From JAHEDH01 sp965364515 (GTDB taxonomy: Bacteria > Actinomycetota > Acidimicrobiia > Spongiisociales > ZC4RG35), in NCBI GenBank assembly GCA_965364515.1, contig CBDTXZ010000212.1, positions 1-5,241 on the forward strand: 5,241 bases of DNA, written 5' to 3'. Of this stretch, positions 1 to 5,241 are shown one piece after another. Below the pieces are notes generated by a model that worked only from the letters and a program-made list of their open reading frames with translations, was not told where the DNA came from and ran no database searches. Position numbers and translations under genes: made by a program. Every line of letters begins with the position of its first letter. Within the stretch, counting starts at the first letter, position 1.

Positions 1-1
1 C

Positions 2-43
2 ACGATTCGCGGGTCGTTCTTCGTGATCAAAGGCAAATACTGA
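2..43 (+). CDS. 3' end of an unidentified gene (partial, cut by the window edge)
   Basis: The frame starting at base 2 reads TIRGSFFVIKGKY and ends at the TGA at 41-43. Ten of the thirteen codons end in G or C, as expected for a real gene here, while the frame starting at base 3 stops at 24-26 and the frame starting at base 1 has many A/T third positions. A strong hairpin begins 14 bases after the stop, where a transcript end is expected. Thirteen residues are too few to name the family. The gene runs toward the hydrolase gene, so the two are convergent. Confidence 0.5.
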   Translation, partial: TIRGSFFVIKGKY

Positions 44-57
44 TTCCGGCGAAAAGC

Positions 58-79
58 GGCGACCCTTCGCTGGGTCGCC
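58..79. terminator. Hairpin between convergent genes, probable bidirectional terminator
   Basis: GGCGACCC (58-65) and GGGTCGCC (72-79) are perfect reverse complements, giving an 8-bp GC-rich stem around the 6-base loop TTCGCT. It lies 14 bases after the stop of the plus-strand gene and 68 bases beyond the stop of the minus-strand hydrolase. There is no run of T after either arm, so this is not a classical Rho-independent terminator. Hairpins without a U-tract are commonly proposed as terminators in actinobacteria. The structure is seen; the function is inferred. Confidence 0.55.
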
Positions 80-147
80 CCTCCTGCGAAGGAACAGATG
101 ACTGGAACCGAGGCCCCCGGCCACTCACGATTGAGCTGAAGCAGCGG

Positions 148-1026
148 TCAGCGAACGCTCGTCGTCTCGAGGAAGTCGGCGATGGCGGTGCGGACCGTTC
201 CAGTTTGGCCGAGCCCCAGGTGCCCTCCAGACGCCAACGTGACGAGCGTGGCGGCGGGAATCCGGTCCGTTGCCTCGCGGGCGGCCTCGTACGAAGCCAG
301 CGGATCGTCCACCGAGTGGATGATGAGCGTCGGCACGCCGATGTCCTCGAGCGGGTACCCGTTGATCTCTGGGTTCGAAGCGAATGCGTCGAAGATCGCT
401 CCCTTCACGCGAGGCGCGAGCGGGAAGATGCTGTCGACCATCTCGGAGACGAAGGCGGCCTGCTCATCGGTCTTCGGGAATCCCTTTGGCACGCCCATCA
501 GCCCGCGGATCATCGGCGGCGCTGTCGACCTGAGCAGCCACATCGTCGGATCGTTGTAGAACAGCTTCGCCCATCCGGGCGGTGCCTTGGACGTTGGGCT
601 GCCGGGCCAGTTCCCGGAACTGATCACGAGGTGTTTTACGCGCGCAGGGTGACGGAGCGCAAGCTGGACGGCGGCACTGGTTCCTGCCGAGATCCCCACC
701 ACATCGGCCTGGTCGATTTCGAGGTGATCGAGGATCTCGACGAACACATCCGCTTGAGCCGCTCCCGTTGGTTTCGGTGGCATCGTGGAGCCGAGGTAGC
801 CGAAACGCGACGGTGCCACCACCCGCAAGCCGGACGTCATGTCGCCTGCAGATCGCTGACCTCCGTCGGAACCGTGGAAGATGCCGTGGCTCACCAACAG
901 ACACGGTCCGGCGCCGGCATCGATGAAGTCGACGTTCCCGGCACCAGCGTGGAAGTTCTTCCGGTCGAGCGATTCGAGCCGGGAACGCGCTGCTCTCATG
1001 CCCTTTCGATATCCGAAGCCGATCAT
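148..1026 (-). CDS. Alpha/beta hydrolase
   Basis: This is a 292-residue enzyme of the alpha/beta hydrolase fold if started at the ATG at 1026. Seen in the sequence: an oxyanion-loop type motif SHGIFHG (46-52), the nucleophile elbow GISAG with Ser113, an acid in HSVDDPL (Asp241, or Asp240), and the catalytic His269 in SGGHLGLG. A lid-like region lies between about 141 and 200. The whole triad is present, so the enzyme is probably active, but the substrate cannot be read from the sequence: ester, lactone or C-C bond cleavage are all possible. The stop is TGA at 148-150. The frame stays open upstream to an ATG at 1152, but that extension is arginine- and proline-rich and looks non-coding. The ATG at 1026 has only a weak binding site of its own and overlaps the stop of a short upstream frame as ATGA. 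Residues 6-16 (YRKGMRAARSR) resemble the charged stretch that follows a membrane anchor in related hydrolases. A later ATG at 999 is less likely. Confidence 0.88.
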   Translation of the reverse strand: MIGFGYRKGMRAARSRLESLDRKNFHAGAGNVDFIDAGAGPCLLVSHGIFHGSDGGQRSAGDMTSGLRVVAPSRFGYLGSTMPPKPTGAAQADVFVEILDHLEIDQADVVGISAGTSAAVQLALRHPARVKHLVISSGNWPGSPTSKAPPGWAKLFYNDPTMWLLRSTAPPMIRGLMGVPKGFPKTDEQAAFVSEMVDSIFPLAPRVKGAIFDAFASNPEINGYPLEDIGVPTLIIHSVDDPLASYEAAREATDRIPAATLVTLASGGHLGLGQTGTVRTAIADFLETTSVR

Positions 1027-1070
1027 GAGGCACCGCCGACCACGAACACGGACGATACGAACTGGCGCAT
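1023..1070 (-). other. Short leader frame (15 codons) overlapping the hydrolase start; coupled leader peptide or frameshifted N-terminus
   Basis: An ATG at 1070 follows a strong ribosome binding site and reads MRQFVSSVFVVGGAS before a TGA at 1025-1023. That stop shares bases with the hydrolase ATG (1026-1024) in an ATGA overlap. The peptide is hydrophobic. Joined to the hydrolase start it would give a continuous membrane-anchor-like stretch, FVSSVFVVGGAS then MIGFGY, followed by the positive RK/R residues. Two readings fit. One is a leader translated first, with ribosomes re-initiating on the hydrolase. The other is that the true hydrolase starts at 1070 and one base has been lost (or miscalled) near 1023-1027. 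I see no classical slippery heptamer, so programmed frameshifting is less likely. Confidence 0.6.
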
Positions 1071-1076
1071 GTGGGA

Positions 1077-1083
1077 CTCCTTT
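1077..1083 (-). promoter_or_regulatory. Strong ribosome binding site before the hydrolase leader frame
   Basis: On the minus strand AAAGGAG sits 6 bases before the ATG at 1070. It is a near-perfect anti-Shine-Dalgarno match at ideal spacing, and is comparable only to the site before the CPBP gene. It marks 1070 as the real initiation point of this transcript and argues against both the far upstream ATG at 1152 and independent initiation at 1026. Confidence 0.75.
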
Positions 1084-1240
1084 CGAGGCCGGAGCGAATG
1101 CCTCCGCCTCCCACGATCGTCGGCGTCGAGGCTCTCGCTGCCCAGAGCACATGGTCGGATTCCTTCATCTTCCGACTCGGACACGTCTTGTTTTCGTCGC
1201 AAAGCTCGGCCGACTCGTGTGGAGACGCGTTCTCGTCGCG
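1084..1240. other. Intergenic stretch between DoxX-like gene and hydrolase leader
   Basis: About 160 bases separate the DoxX-like stop from the hydrolase ribosome binding site. Long frames cross it on both strands, but their products are arginine- and serine-rich and lack binding sites. I see no convincing promoter pair on the minus strand, so the hydrolase may be read through from upstream or may have a promoter I cannot recognise. The only clear structure is the small hairpin at its right edge. Confidence 0.4.
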
Positions 1241-1242
1241 TC
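1224..1242 (-). terminator. Small hairpin at the DoxX-like stop codon, possible weak terminator
   Basis: GACGCG (1224-1229) and CGCGTC (1237-1242) are perfect inverted repeats around a 7-base loop. The right arm includes two bases of the DoxX-like TGA (1243-1241). The stem is only 6 bp and no U-tract follows on the minus strand, so termination is doubtful. It could instead protect the 3' end of a processed transcript or be chance in GC-rich DNA. Confidence 0.25.
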
Positions 1243-1735
1243 AGTGCCGTTCGGTGAGCTCGATGGCCTCTGGTTCGTCGATGAGGCGGCCCCCGCGCAC
1301 CGTCGCACCGATCACGATGCCGGCGGTGGCGAGCACGACGTTCTTCAGGATGTACTGACCCTCGAGCGTCGGAACCATGAACTCGGTCCAGGTGAGCTCC
1401 GGGAACAGGAAGAGCGGCGTGACCGTTCCGAGCATCTGGCCGGCCAACATCAGCAACGTCAGGCGCAGGACCTTTCCGAAGATGAGGCCCAGCCCGATTG
1501 CCGTCTCGAGCACGGCCAAGCCGAGCCGTGCCAGCGTCGGAGGCAGCAGGCCAAACGTGAGGCGGTCGATGGTGTCGAGCGCCAACCCGTCGGCAGGGCT
1601 CAGGCCCGGCCAGAACTTGAGCACACCGAACCAGAAGAACACGACCCCGATGCTGATCCGCAGCAGTGTGATGCCGTGATCGGCGAAGAGCCCGGTGATA
1701 CGGCGATCGAGGTCGGCGAAGCGGTCGAGATCCAT
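1241..1735 (-). CDS. DoxX-like family integral membrane protein
   Basis: This is a 164-residue protein with about four membrane segments, roughly at 21-41, 68-87, 91-111 and 128-146, the usual size and layout of the DoxX-like superfamily. Typical features are the first-helix motif FWFGVLKFWPG (34-44), the conserved glutamate in LAVLETAIGLG (73-83), the loop TPLFLFPELTW (106-116) and LEGQYILKNVVL (124-135) before the last helix. The N-terminus is charged and the C-terminal tail is acidic and probably cytoplasmic. The family takes its name from a subunit of thiosulfate:quinone oxidoreductase, but most members have no known reaction; some act in membrane redox or oxidative-stress complexes. The start ATG at 1735 has no clear Shine-Dalgarno site, while a TAGCGT box lies 7 bases before it, which suits a leaderless mRNA. 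The gene lies 66 bases downstream of the Rieske gene on the same strand, so the two may be co-expressed or separately initiated. Confidence 0.88.
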   Translation of the reverse strand: MDLDRFADLDRRITGLFADHGITLLRISIGVVFFWFGVLKFWPGLSPADGLALDTIDRLTFGLLPPTLARLGLAVLETAIGLGLIFGKVLRLTLLMLAGQMLGTVTPLFLFPELTWTEFMVPTLEGQYILKNVVLATAGIVIGATVRGGRLIDEPEAIELTERH

Positions 1736-1742
1736 GACTCAG

Positions 1743-1748
1743 ACGCTA
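1743..1748 (-). promoter_or_regulatory. Candidate -10 box (TAGCGT) for leaderless transcription of the DoxX-like gene
   Basis: On the minus strand TAGCGT lies 7 bases before the ATG at 1735. It fits the actinobacterial TANNNT -10 pattern and would put the transcription start at or next to the ATG, which would explain the missing ribosome binding site. No good -35 hexamer is seen 17-18 bases upstream. The same hexamer occurs almost identically placed before the Rieske gene. Confidence 0.45.
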
Positions 1749-1801
1749 GGGATCCGTGCTCCATATCGGTAGCCCGGTCGCCTGTCTCTGTGACCAAGGC
1801 T

Positions 1802-3787
1802 TCATTGCCAGCCGTCGGAAGCGGGACTGTCCGACGGCCCGGTCGCGAGGGGGGCCGCATGGTCACGGTCGGCTGGAGCTTCTTCGTCGGCGGTGAGGTC
1901 GACGAACACGTGCGGTCCGTCTTCCTGATGGCTGACCGTGTCGGGGTAGAACTGTCGAGCCCAGGTTCGATATCGGCCGATCGGGCCGTCACCGACCGCC
2001 AGCCTCGGCCGCTCGATGTAGGCCTTGTTCTCCCAGACCGGGAAATCGTCGGAGGCATCGCCGGCGAATGCCTTCAACGTCGAGCGGGCAACGAGCCGTT
2101 CCAGCAGCGAGCGAGGCACGAGTCCCGCCAAGGGATGCAACGCTCGCTTCCGCGCGATCGGATGGAGACCGAGGGCGAGTCTCAATTCGACGTGCTCACC
2201 GTCAGTCGGGGTCGGCAACACGTGGAGGTCTGCTCTCAGGTCCATCGAAGGAACCGACACCTGCACCCGCGAGACACCGAGTCCGTCGACCTGCGGTCGG
2301 AACTCGAACTCGATCGGTCTGCGTGACCATGGCATCTGCCGGGTGGCTCGGTACCCGATGTGCAGAGACGGTCCATCGATGGAGAGCGGTTCGATGATCT
2401 CGACCGATCCGTAACCGTGGATGTGGGCGAAGTGACCCAGGTCCACGCTGTTCTCCGTCGTTTCCTGCGGGTGGTCGCGGATCACATGCATGGTGTGGAT
2501 GCGCCGGGCCGGCAGGGACGCGGACGGCGTCACCTCGAACGTCGGCGCTGAGTCCGAAGGGTGGTGCCAGACGAGCATGATCCCGTCGACCTCCCTGAGT
2601 TCGAACATCTCGGCGGCAAGTGACTTCGGCGGCGCCGTTCCGTACCCGGTCGATACACACGCGCCCGTCTCGTCGAAGCAGAAGCCATGGAACGGACAGC
2701 GCACCGTCTCGCCTTCCACCTGCCCGCCCACACCGAGGTGTGCCCCGAGGTGGGGGCAGTGTGCAGCCATGGCGACTGCGCGACCCGATGTCGTCCGGAA
2801 CACGACGATTTCCCTACCGCAGAACGTCATCGACTCGAGCGAGCCGGGTTGCAGATCGTCGCTGAACGCAACCGCATACCATCCCGCGGGAAACGGCGGC
2901 AACGACGAAGGTCGTGTGGGGGCGCGCCGCGGCGCCCGGTCGATGTCGAGGAGATGACGAGTCGAGGGGGCGCCTCCCCAGCCGGATTCGAAGATCGCTT
3001 CCCGCTCCTCTCGAATCTGTGCACGGTCGAGGGGAGTGTCGAACTCGAGACCGAGATGTCTCACCGACGTGTCGTACAACCACGGGAGGAACAGGCGGAA
3101 CGGTATGCCCGACGCTGCCTCGGCGACGATCCCGACGAGCGCGGAGAGCCCGATCGTCGGTCGAACACCGAGATCCTCCAATGGCACGAATCCATAGGTC
3201 CCTGAGACTCCCGGCGGGATCGGCTCGCCGGCGTGCCCGACCACCCGCCAAACGGCAGTGACCAGGATGACCGCTGCCGCCACCGCAACAGCACGCGCAT
3301 CGCCGAGCCTGTCGACGGCCACGACAGCCGTTGCGCCCACGGCGATCCACGCGGGAATCGCGACCCTGGCGAAGCGAGGGTCGTCGAAAGACCAGATCTG
3401 CAAGCCGGCGACCAGTGCCACCAGCACGAATCCGGCAGGGCCCAAGACGACGGTGATCAGTGCCGTCCAGGCGACTGCGTCGATGAGAAGGCCGGTGTGC
3501 GTGAGATCGGCGAGGAGCGTGGTGTGGAAACTCGCATATGTGGTCACCTGCATCCGCAACGCCCGTGGGCCGAAGTTCTCTCGGAGTCGGAACGCGTATG
3601 GCATCGAGATGATCCGCACCATGGACTTCGGGACCACGTAGCAGGCTACGAACAGCCCGGCCATGAGTACGGAGAGCACTGCGAACATCACGATGGATCG
3701 ATCGACGGTGATGACGGCCCAGGAGAGCACGGCGAGAGATGCCGTAGCCACAACTGCCTCGAGTGTCTTGCGCGCTGTCGGATTCAT
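1802..3787 (-). CDS. Rieske non-heme iron oxygenase (KshA / cholesterol 7-desaturase type) with a multi-pass N-terminal region
   Basis: This 661-residue protein has two parts. Residues 1-240 are hydrophobic, with likely membrane segments near 9-28, 32-52, 100-131, 142-158, 166-181 and 211-236; I do not recognise this part. From about 298 (FPAGWYAVAFSDDL) a Rieske domain begins. Its [2Fe-2S] ligands are Cys344 and His346 (CPH), then 17 residues, then Cys364 and His367 (CPFH). The mononuclear iron site follows in ENSVDLGHFAHIH (445-457), with His452 and His457 in the H-x4-H spacing of KshA. The third ligand is probably Asp580 or Asp581 in DDFPVWENK. The DGPIGRYRTWARQFY segment (600-614) matches the C-terminal signature of sterol-acting members (KshA, DAF-36/Neverland). 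Such enzymes use electrons from a separate reductase, not present here, to hydroxylate or desaturate a substrate. Sterol specificity is inferred. The last 30 residues look disordered. The start ATG at 3787 has no Shine-Dalgarno site but follows a TAGCGT box. Soluble KshA-type enzymes are near 380 residues, so the membrane part is an addition. Confidence 0.9.
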   Translation of the reverse strand: MNPTARKTLEAVVATASLAVLSWAVITVDRSIVMFAVLSVLMAGLFVACYVVPKSMVRIISMPYAFRLRENFGPRALRMQVTTYASFHTTLLADLTHTGLLIDAVAWTALITVVLGPAGFVLVALVAGLQIWSFDDPRFARVAIPAWIAVGATAVVAVDRLGDARAVAVAAAVILVTAVWRVVGHAGEPIPPGVSGTYGFVPLEDLGVRPTIGLSALVGIVAEAASGIPFRLFLPWLYDTSVRHLGLEFDTPLDRAQIREEREAIFESGWGGAPSTRHLLDIDRAPRRAPTRPSSLPPFPAGWYAVAFSDDLQPGSLESMTFCGREIVVFRTTSGRAVAMAAHCPHLGAHLGVGGQVEGETVRCPFHGFCFDETGACVSTGYGTAPPKSLAAEMFELREVDGIMLVWHHPSDSAPTFEVTPSASLPARRIHTMHVIRDHPQETTENSVDLGHFAHIHGYGSVEIIEPLSIDGPSLHIGYRATRQMPWSRRPIEFEFRPQVDGLGVSRVQVSVPSMDLRADLHVLPTPTDGEHVELRLALGLHPIARKRALHPLAGLVPRSLLERLVARSTLKAFAGDASDDFPVWENKAYIERPRLAVGDGPIGRYRTWARQFYPDTVSHQEDGPHVFVDLTADEEAPADRDHAAPLATGPSDSPASDGWQ

Positions 3788-3793
3788 CGTGCA

Positions 3794-3799
3794 ACGCTA
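3794..3799 (-). promoter_or_regulatory. Candidate -10 box (TAGCGT) for leaderless transcription of the Rieske gene
   Basis: On the minus strand TAGCGT lies 6 bases before the ATG at 3787, again fitting TANNNT with a transcription start at or beside the ATG. No Shine-Dalgarno site is visible. A -35 hexamer at normal spacing is not evident, but a repeated CTGACG occupies the upstream side and might bind an activator. Confidence 0.45.
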
Positions 3800-3801
3800 C
3801 C

Positions 3802-3818
3802 CGTCAGCCTTTCGTCAG
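3802..3818. repeat. Tandem 6-bp direct repeat with 11-bp period, possible regulator site
   Basis: CGTCAG occurs at 3802-3807 and again at 3813-3818, one helical turn apart, directly upstream of the putative Rieske -10 box. Direct repeats with an 11-bp period are typical of sites bound side by side by response regulators of the OmpR/PhoP type. Six matching bases are few, so chance is a real alternative. Confidence 0.3.
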
Positions 3819-3879
3819 GCCCTGCGGAAGCAGACCGCCGATGGATCGGAGTGAACGTCGCCTCCGTGACATCCGCCTC

Positions 3880-3909
3880 TTGCTCCGGCGAGGGAGTCGA
3901 GGCGACGAT
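3880..3909 (+). promoter_or_regulatory. Weak candidate promoter for the lipoprotein gene
   Basis: TTGCTC (3880-3885) and GACGAT (3904-3909) are separated by 18 bases, and a start 7 bases after the second box would fall on the GTG at 3917. Both hexamers match consensus only partly. The proposal rests mainly on the absence of a properly spaced ribosome binding site for that GTG. Confidence 0.25.
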
Positions 3910-3916
3910 CACAGAG

Positions 3917-4351
3917 GTGAGCGTCTCGACTCGCAAGGGCGTATCCCGCCGATTCCCGGCGGTGACATGTGGCCTCGTCGTTGCAGTGCTTCTGGCGGCA
4001 TGTGATGTCCCGGTGGAGCCAGGGCCATCGGACATGGCCGATGTCGATGCGCACCTGGATCTGACCGTTGCCTACATGCCCACAGGCTGTGCTCCAGCCG
4101 GGCTCGACGGGGACGGCCGAGGGACGATCGTCGGGGCAGGCTTCCAGTGTCCGGACGGCACGACGCTGCGCATCCAGCGATTCGATCGGGACGTCAACGA
4201 CGACCCGCTCCCTGCGACGCCGGCGGAGACGAGTGCGGGTCGCGTCGAATGGAGGGACGGATCCACCGGCGATGCGATTCGGGTTGCCTCCGACGATCTC
4301 GACGTCGAGGTTCTCCTCCGGGTCGCCGAGTCCATCGAAGTTCGCGATTGA
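3917..4351 (+). CDS. Small predicted lipoprotein, function unknown
   Basis: From the GTG at 3917 the product is 144 residues. It begins with a signal peptide: positive n-region STRKGVSRR (4-12), hydrophobic core to about 27, and lipobox LAAC with Cys29 as the predicted lipidated residue. The mature part is acidic and small (about 115 residues), with Cys58 and Cys78 able to form a disulfide. The end, WRDGSTGDAIRVASDDLDVE and then VLLRVAESI (112-140), resembles the closing strand-and-helix pattern of some actinobacterial envelope proteins, but I cannot assign a family. The frame is open far upstream; GTG at 3917 is chosen because it gives a normal-length signal peptide. GTGs at 3851 and 3866 would add an unlikely N-terminal stretch. 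No well-spaced Shine-Dalgarno site is seen. It is followed after 14 bases by the CPBP gene, so the two are likely co-transcribed. Confidence 0.75.
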   Translation: MSVSTRKGVSRRFPAVTCGLVVAVLLAACDVPVEPGPSDMADVDAHLDLTVAYMPTGCAPAGLDGDGRGTIVGAGFQCPDGTTLRIQRFDRDVNDDPLPATPAETSAGRVEWRDGSTGDAIRVASDDLDVEVLLRVAESIEVRD

Positions 4352-4358
4352 AGGGAGG
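4352..4358 (+). promoter_or_regulatory. Strong ribosome binding site of the CPBP gene
   Basis: AGGGAGG starts immediately after the lipoprotein TGA and sits 7 bases before the ATG at 4366. This fixes the CPBP start and excludes the long in-frame upstream extension beginning at 4147, which overlaps the lipoprotein. The tight spacing suggests that the two genes share one mRNA. Confidence 0.85.
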
Positions 4359-4365
4359 TACGGCG

Positions 4366-5232
4366 ATGACAGTCGCACCACCCACGACAGCAGTTCACAA
4401 GGAGCCCGGACAGTCTCTGAAGGTCGGTCTGCTCTGGTTCGTGGCACTGGCATACGTCATTGCGTGGGGGTGGTCGGTGCCTTTGGCGATCGCCGGCGAC
4501 ACCGTGGAGCAGGGTCGAGGGTGGCCGACGCATGTCCCCTCTCTCGTCGCTCCTCTTCTTGCAGCCCTCGTGGTGATCGGGTTCATCGACGGTCGCAGAA
4601 GTATCGCCGGTCTCGTTCGGAGGATGGGTCACTGGCGCTTTGCCCCGGTGTGGTGGTTGGTCGTCGTCAGCCCCGCCGTGGTGCTAGGCGTGACGCTGGT
4701 CGGCATGAACATGGCAGGCCAGGAGCTTCCGGACTGGGGTGATTTCGCGGACTTCAACGGTCTCCCCGCTCTCGGGACGGTGTCGACCTTTCTTCTGGTC
4801 TTCGTCCTGAACGGGCTCGGTGAGGAGACCGGATGGCGCGGGTTCCTGCAGGATCGTCTTCAGCGTAGATTCGATCCGCTCCCGGCGACCTTGATCGTCG
4901 CCGCGATCTGGGCGATCTGGCACGCCCCGTTCTTCTTCATTCTCTCCACCTACACCGGGTTCAACCCGATGACTCTGGTCATGTTCCCGCTCGGGCTGGC
5001 GTCTGGTGCCGTGATCCTCACCTGGCTGTACAACCACACGGGTCGGAGCATCCTGGCAGTTGCGCTGTGGCACACGCTCTACAACATGGCTGTCGCCACC
5101 GGTGGAGCCACCGACCTGATCCAGGGAGTGGTGACCGCTGCTGTGATGGTCGCGGCCTCTGTCCTCGTGCTCACCGAGATCGCCCTTCGGCGCAGAGGAG
5201 GGCAGTCGGTTCTCGGGTCCCAGACACCCTGA
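4366..5232 (+). CDS. CPBP-family intramembrane metalloprotease (CAAX protease-like)
   Basis: This 288-residue multi-pass membrane protein has about eight hydrophobic segments (near 18-42, 57-75, 92-114, 136-150, 172-192, 203-222, 227-245 and 252-272). All the motifs of the CPBP (Abi / Rce1-like) family are present: EETGWRG with Glu153, Glu154 and Arg158; the second motif IWAIWHAPFF with His186; and the third motif WHTLYN with His236 and Asn240. These residues form the active site within the membrane in Rce1-type enzymes, so the protein is probably a working glutamate-dependent protease. Bacterial members serve in bacteriocin self-immunity, anchoring or processing of surface proteins, and regulated proteolysis; the substrate here is unknown. 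No prenylation or bacteriocin gene is seen. The C-terminus is short and basic (RRRGG) then polar. The upstream lipoprotein, 14 bases away, may be a partner or simply co-transcribed. Confidence 0.93.
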   Translation: MTVAPPTTAVHKEPGQSLKVGLLWFVALAYVIAWGWSVPLAIAGDTVEQGRGWPTHVPSLVAPLLAALVVIGFIDGRRSIAGLVRRMGHWRFAPVWWLVVVSPAVVLGVTLVGMNMAGQELPDWGDFADFNGLPALGTVSTFLLVFVLNGLGEETGWRGFLQDRLQRRFDPLPATLIVAAIWAIWHAPFFFILSTYTGFNPMTLVMFPLGLASGAVILTWLYNHTGRSILAVALWHTLYNMAVATGGATDLIQGVVTAAVMVAASVLVLTEIALRRRGGQSVLGSQTP

Positions 5233-5241
5233 GCCATCGAG

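Larger units (their letters stand above)
3788..3916. promoter_or_regulatory. Divergent promoter region between the Rieske gene and the lipoprotein-protease pair
   Basis: These 129 bases lie between two genes transcribed away from each other and must hold both sets of start signals if each unit has its own promoter. Leftward, a TAGCGT box sits just before the Rieske ATG. Rightward, TTGCTC (3880-3885) and GACGAT (3904-3909) form a weak 18-base-spaced pair ending 7 bases before the GTG at 3917. A tandem CGTCAG repeat lies near the leftward box. A minus-strand open frame crosses the region but is probably a shadow. Confidence 0.5.

Noticed and set aside
1027..1152. In-frame N-terminal extension of the hydrolase to the ATG at 1152
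   Set aside because: The extra 42 residues are arginine- and proline-rich, no binding site precedes 1152, and a strong ribosome binding site in another frame lies inside the extension.
205..1257. Plus-strand 350-codon open frame
   Set aside because: It lies antisense to the hydrolase, which has a full catalytic triad. Its product is rich in arginine, histidine and acidic residues with no domain pattern, as expected for a shadow frame in GC-rich DNA.
1776..1794. GGTC/GACC inverted repeat between the Rieske and DoxX-like genes as a terminator or operator
   Set aside because: The stem is only 4 bp around a loop of about 11 bases with no U-tract, well within chance for this composition.
881..2326. 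Plus-strand 481-codon open frame spanning three minus-strand genes
   Set aside because: It crosses two intergenic gaps and is antisense to the hydrolase start, the DoxX-like gene and the Rieske 3' end. The low-complexity charged product has no motif and no ribosome binding site.
3233..3916. Long plus-strand upstream extension of the lipoprotein frame
   Set aside because: It is antisense to the Rieske N-terminal region and would bury the signal peptide and lipobox inside the protein. The start near 3917 is far more sensible.
3784..4035. Minus-strand 83-codon frame ending in an ATGA overlap with the Rieske start, resembling a coupled upstream gene
   Set aside because: The product is serine-, threonine- and arginine-rich without recognisable motifs, half of it is antisense to the well-supported lipoprotein signal peptide, and no binding site precedes it. 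A real gene here would also displace the divergent promoter region.

Overview
The window is a high-GC bacterial chromosome segment. The real reading frames strongly prefer G or C at the third codon position. Weak or absent Shine-Dalgarno sites with TANNNT boxes next to start codons, together with the protein types, suggest an actinobacterium, perhaps a relative of the Acidimicrobiia. That placement is inference from style, not from a marker gene.

Left edge (1-147): the last codons of a plus-strand gene end at 43. A strong hairpin follows at 58-79 in the gap between this gene and the converging hydrolase gene. The minus strand then carries three genes, transcribed leftward in the order Rieske (3787 to 1802), DoxX-like membrane protein (1735 to 1241) and alpha/beta hydrolase (about 1070 or 1026 to 148). 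The Rieske protein is the most notable: a KshA / cholesterol 7-desaturase type oxygenase domain with intact iron ligands, preceded by an unrecognised hydrophobic region of about 240 residues. The hydrolase has a complete Ser-Asp-His triad, but its start is disturbed. A short frame with a strong ribosome binding site ends in an ATGA overlap with the hydrolase ATG, which suggests either translational coupling or a one-base loss that split the membrane-anchor leader from the enzyme.

Right part: a divergent intergenic region (3788-3916) separates the Rieske gene from a plus-strand pair, a small predicted lipoprotein (3917-4351) and, 14 bases later, a CPBP-family intramembrane protease (4366-5232). 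These two are probably one transcription unit.

How the genes work together is uncertain. The minus-strand set would fit oxidation of a hydrophobic, perhaps sterol-like, substrate at the membrane followed by hydrolysis, but no other catabolic gene is visible to confirm it. I see no CRISPR array, transposon, tRNA, rRNA or phage gene. Many other long open frames on both strands are arginine- and serine-rich shadows produced by the high GC content.
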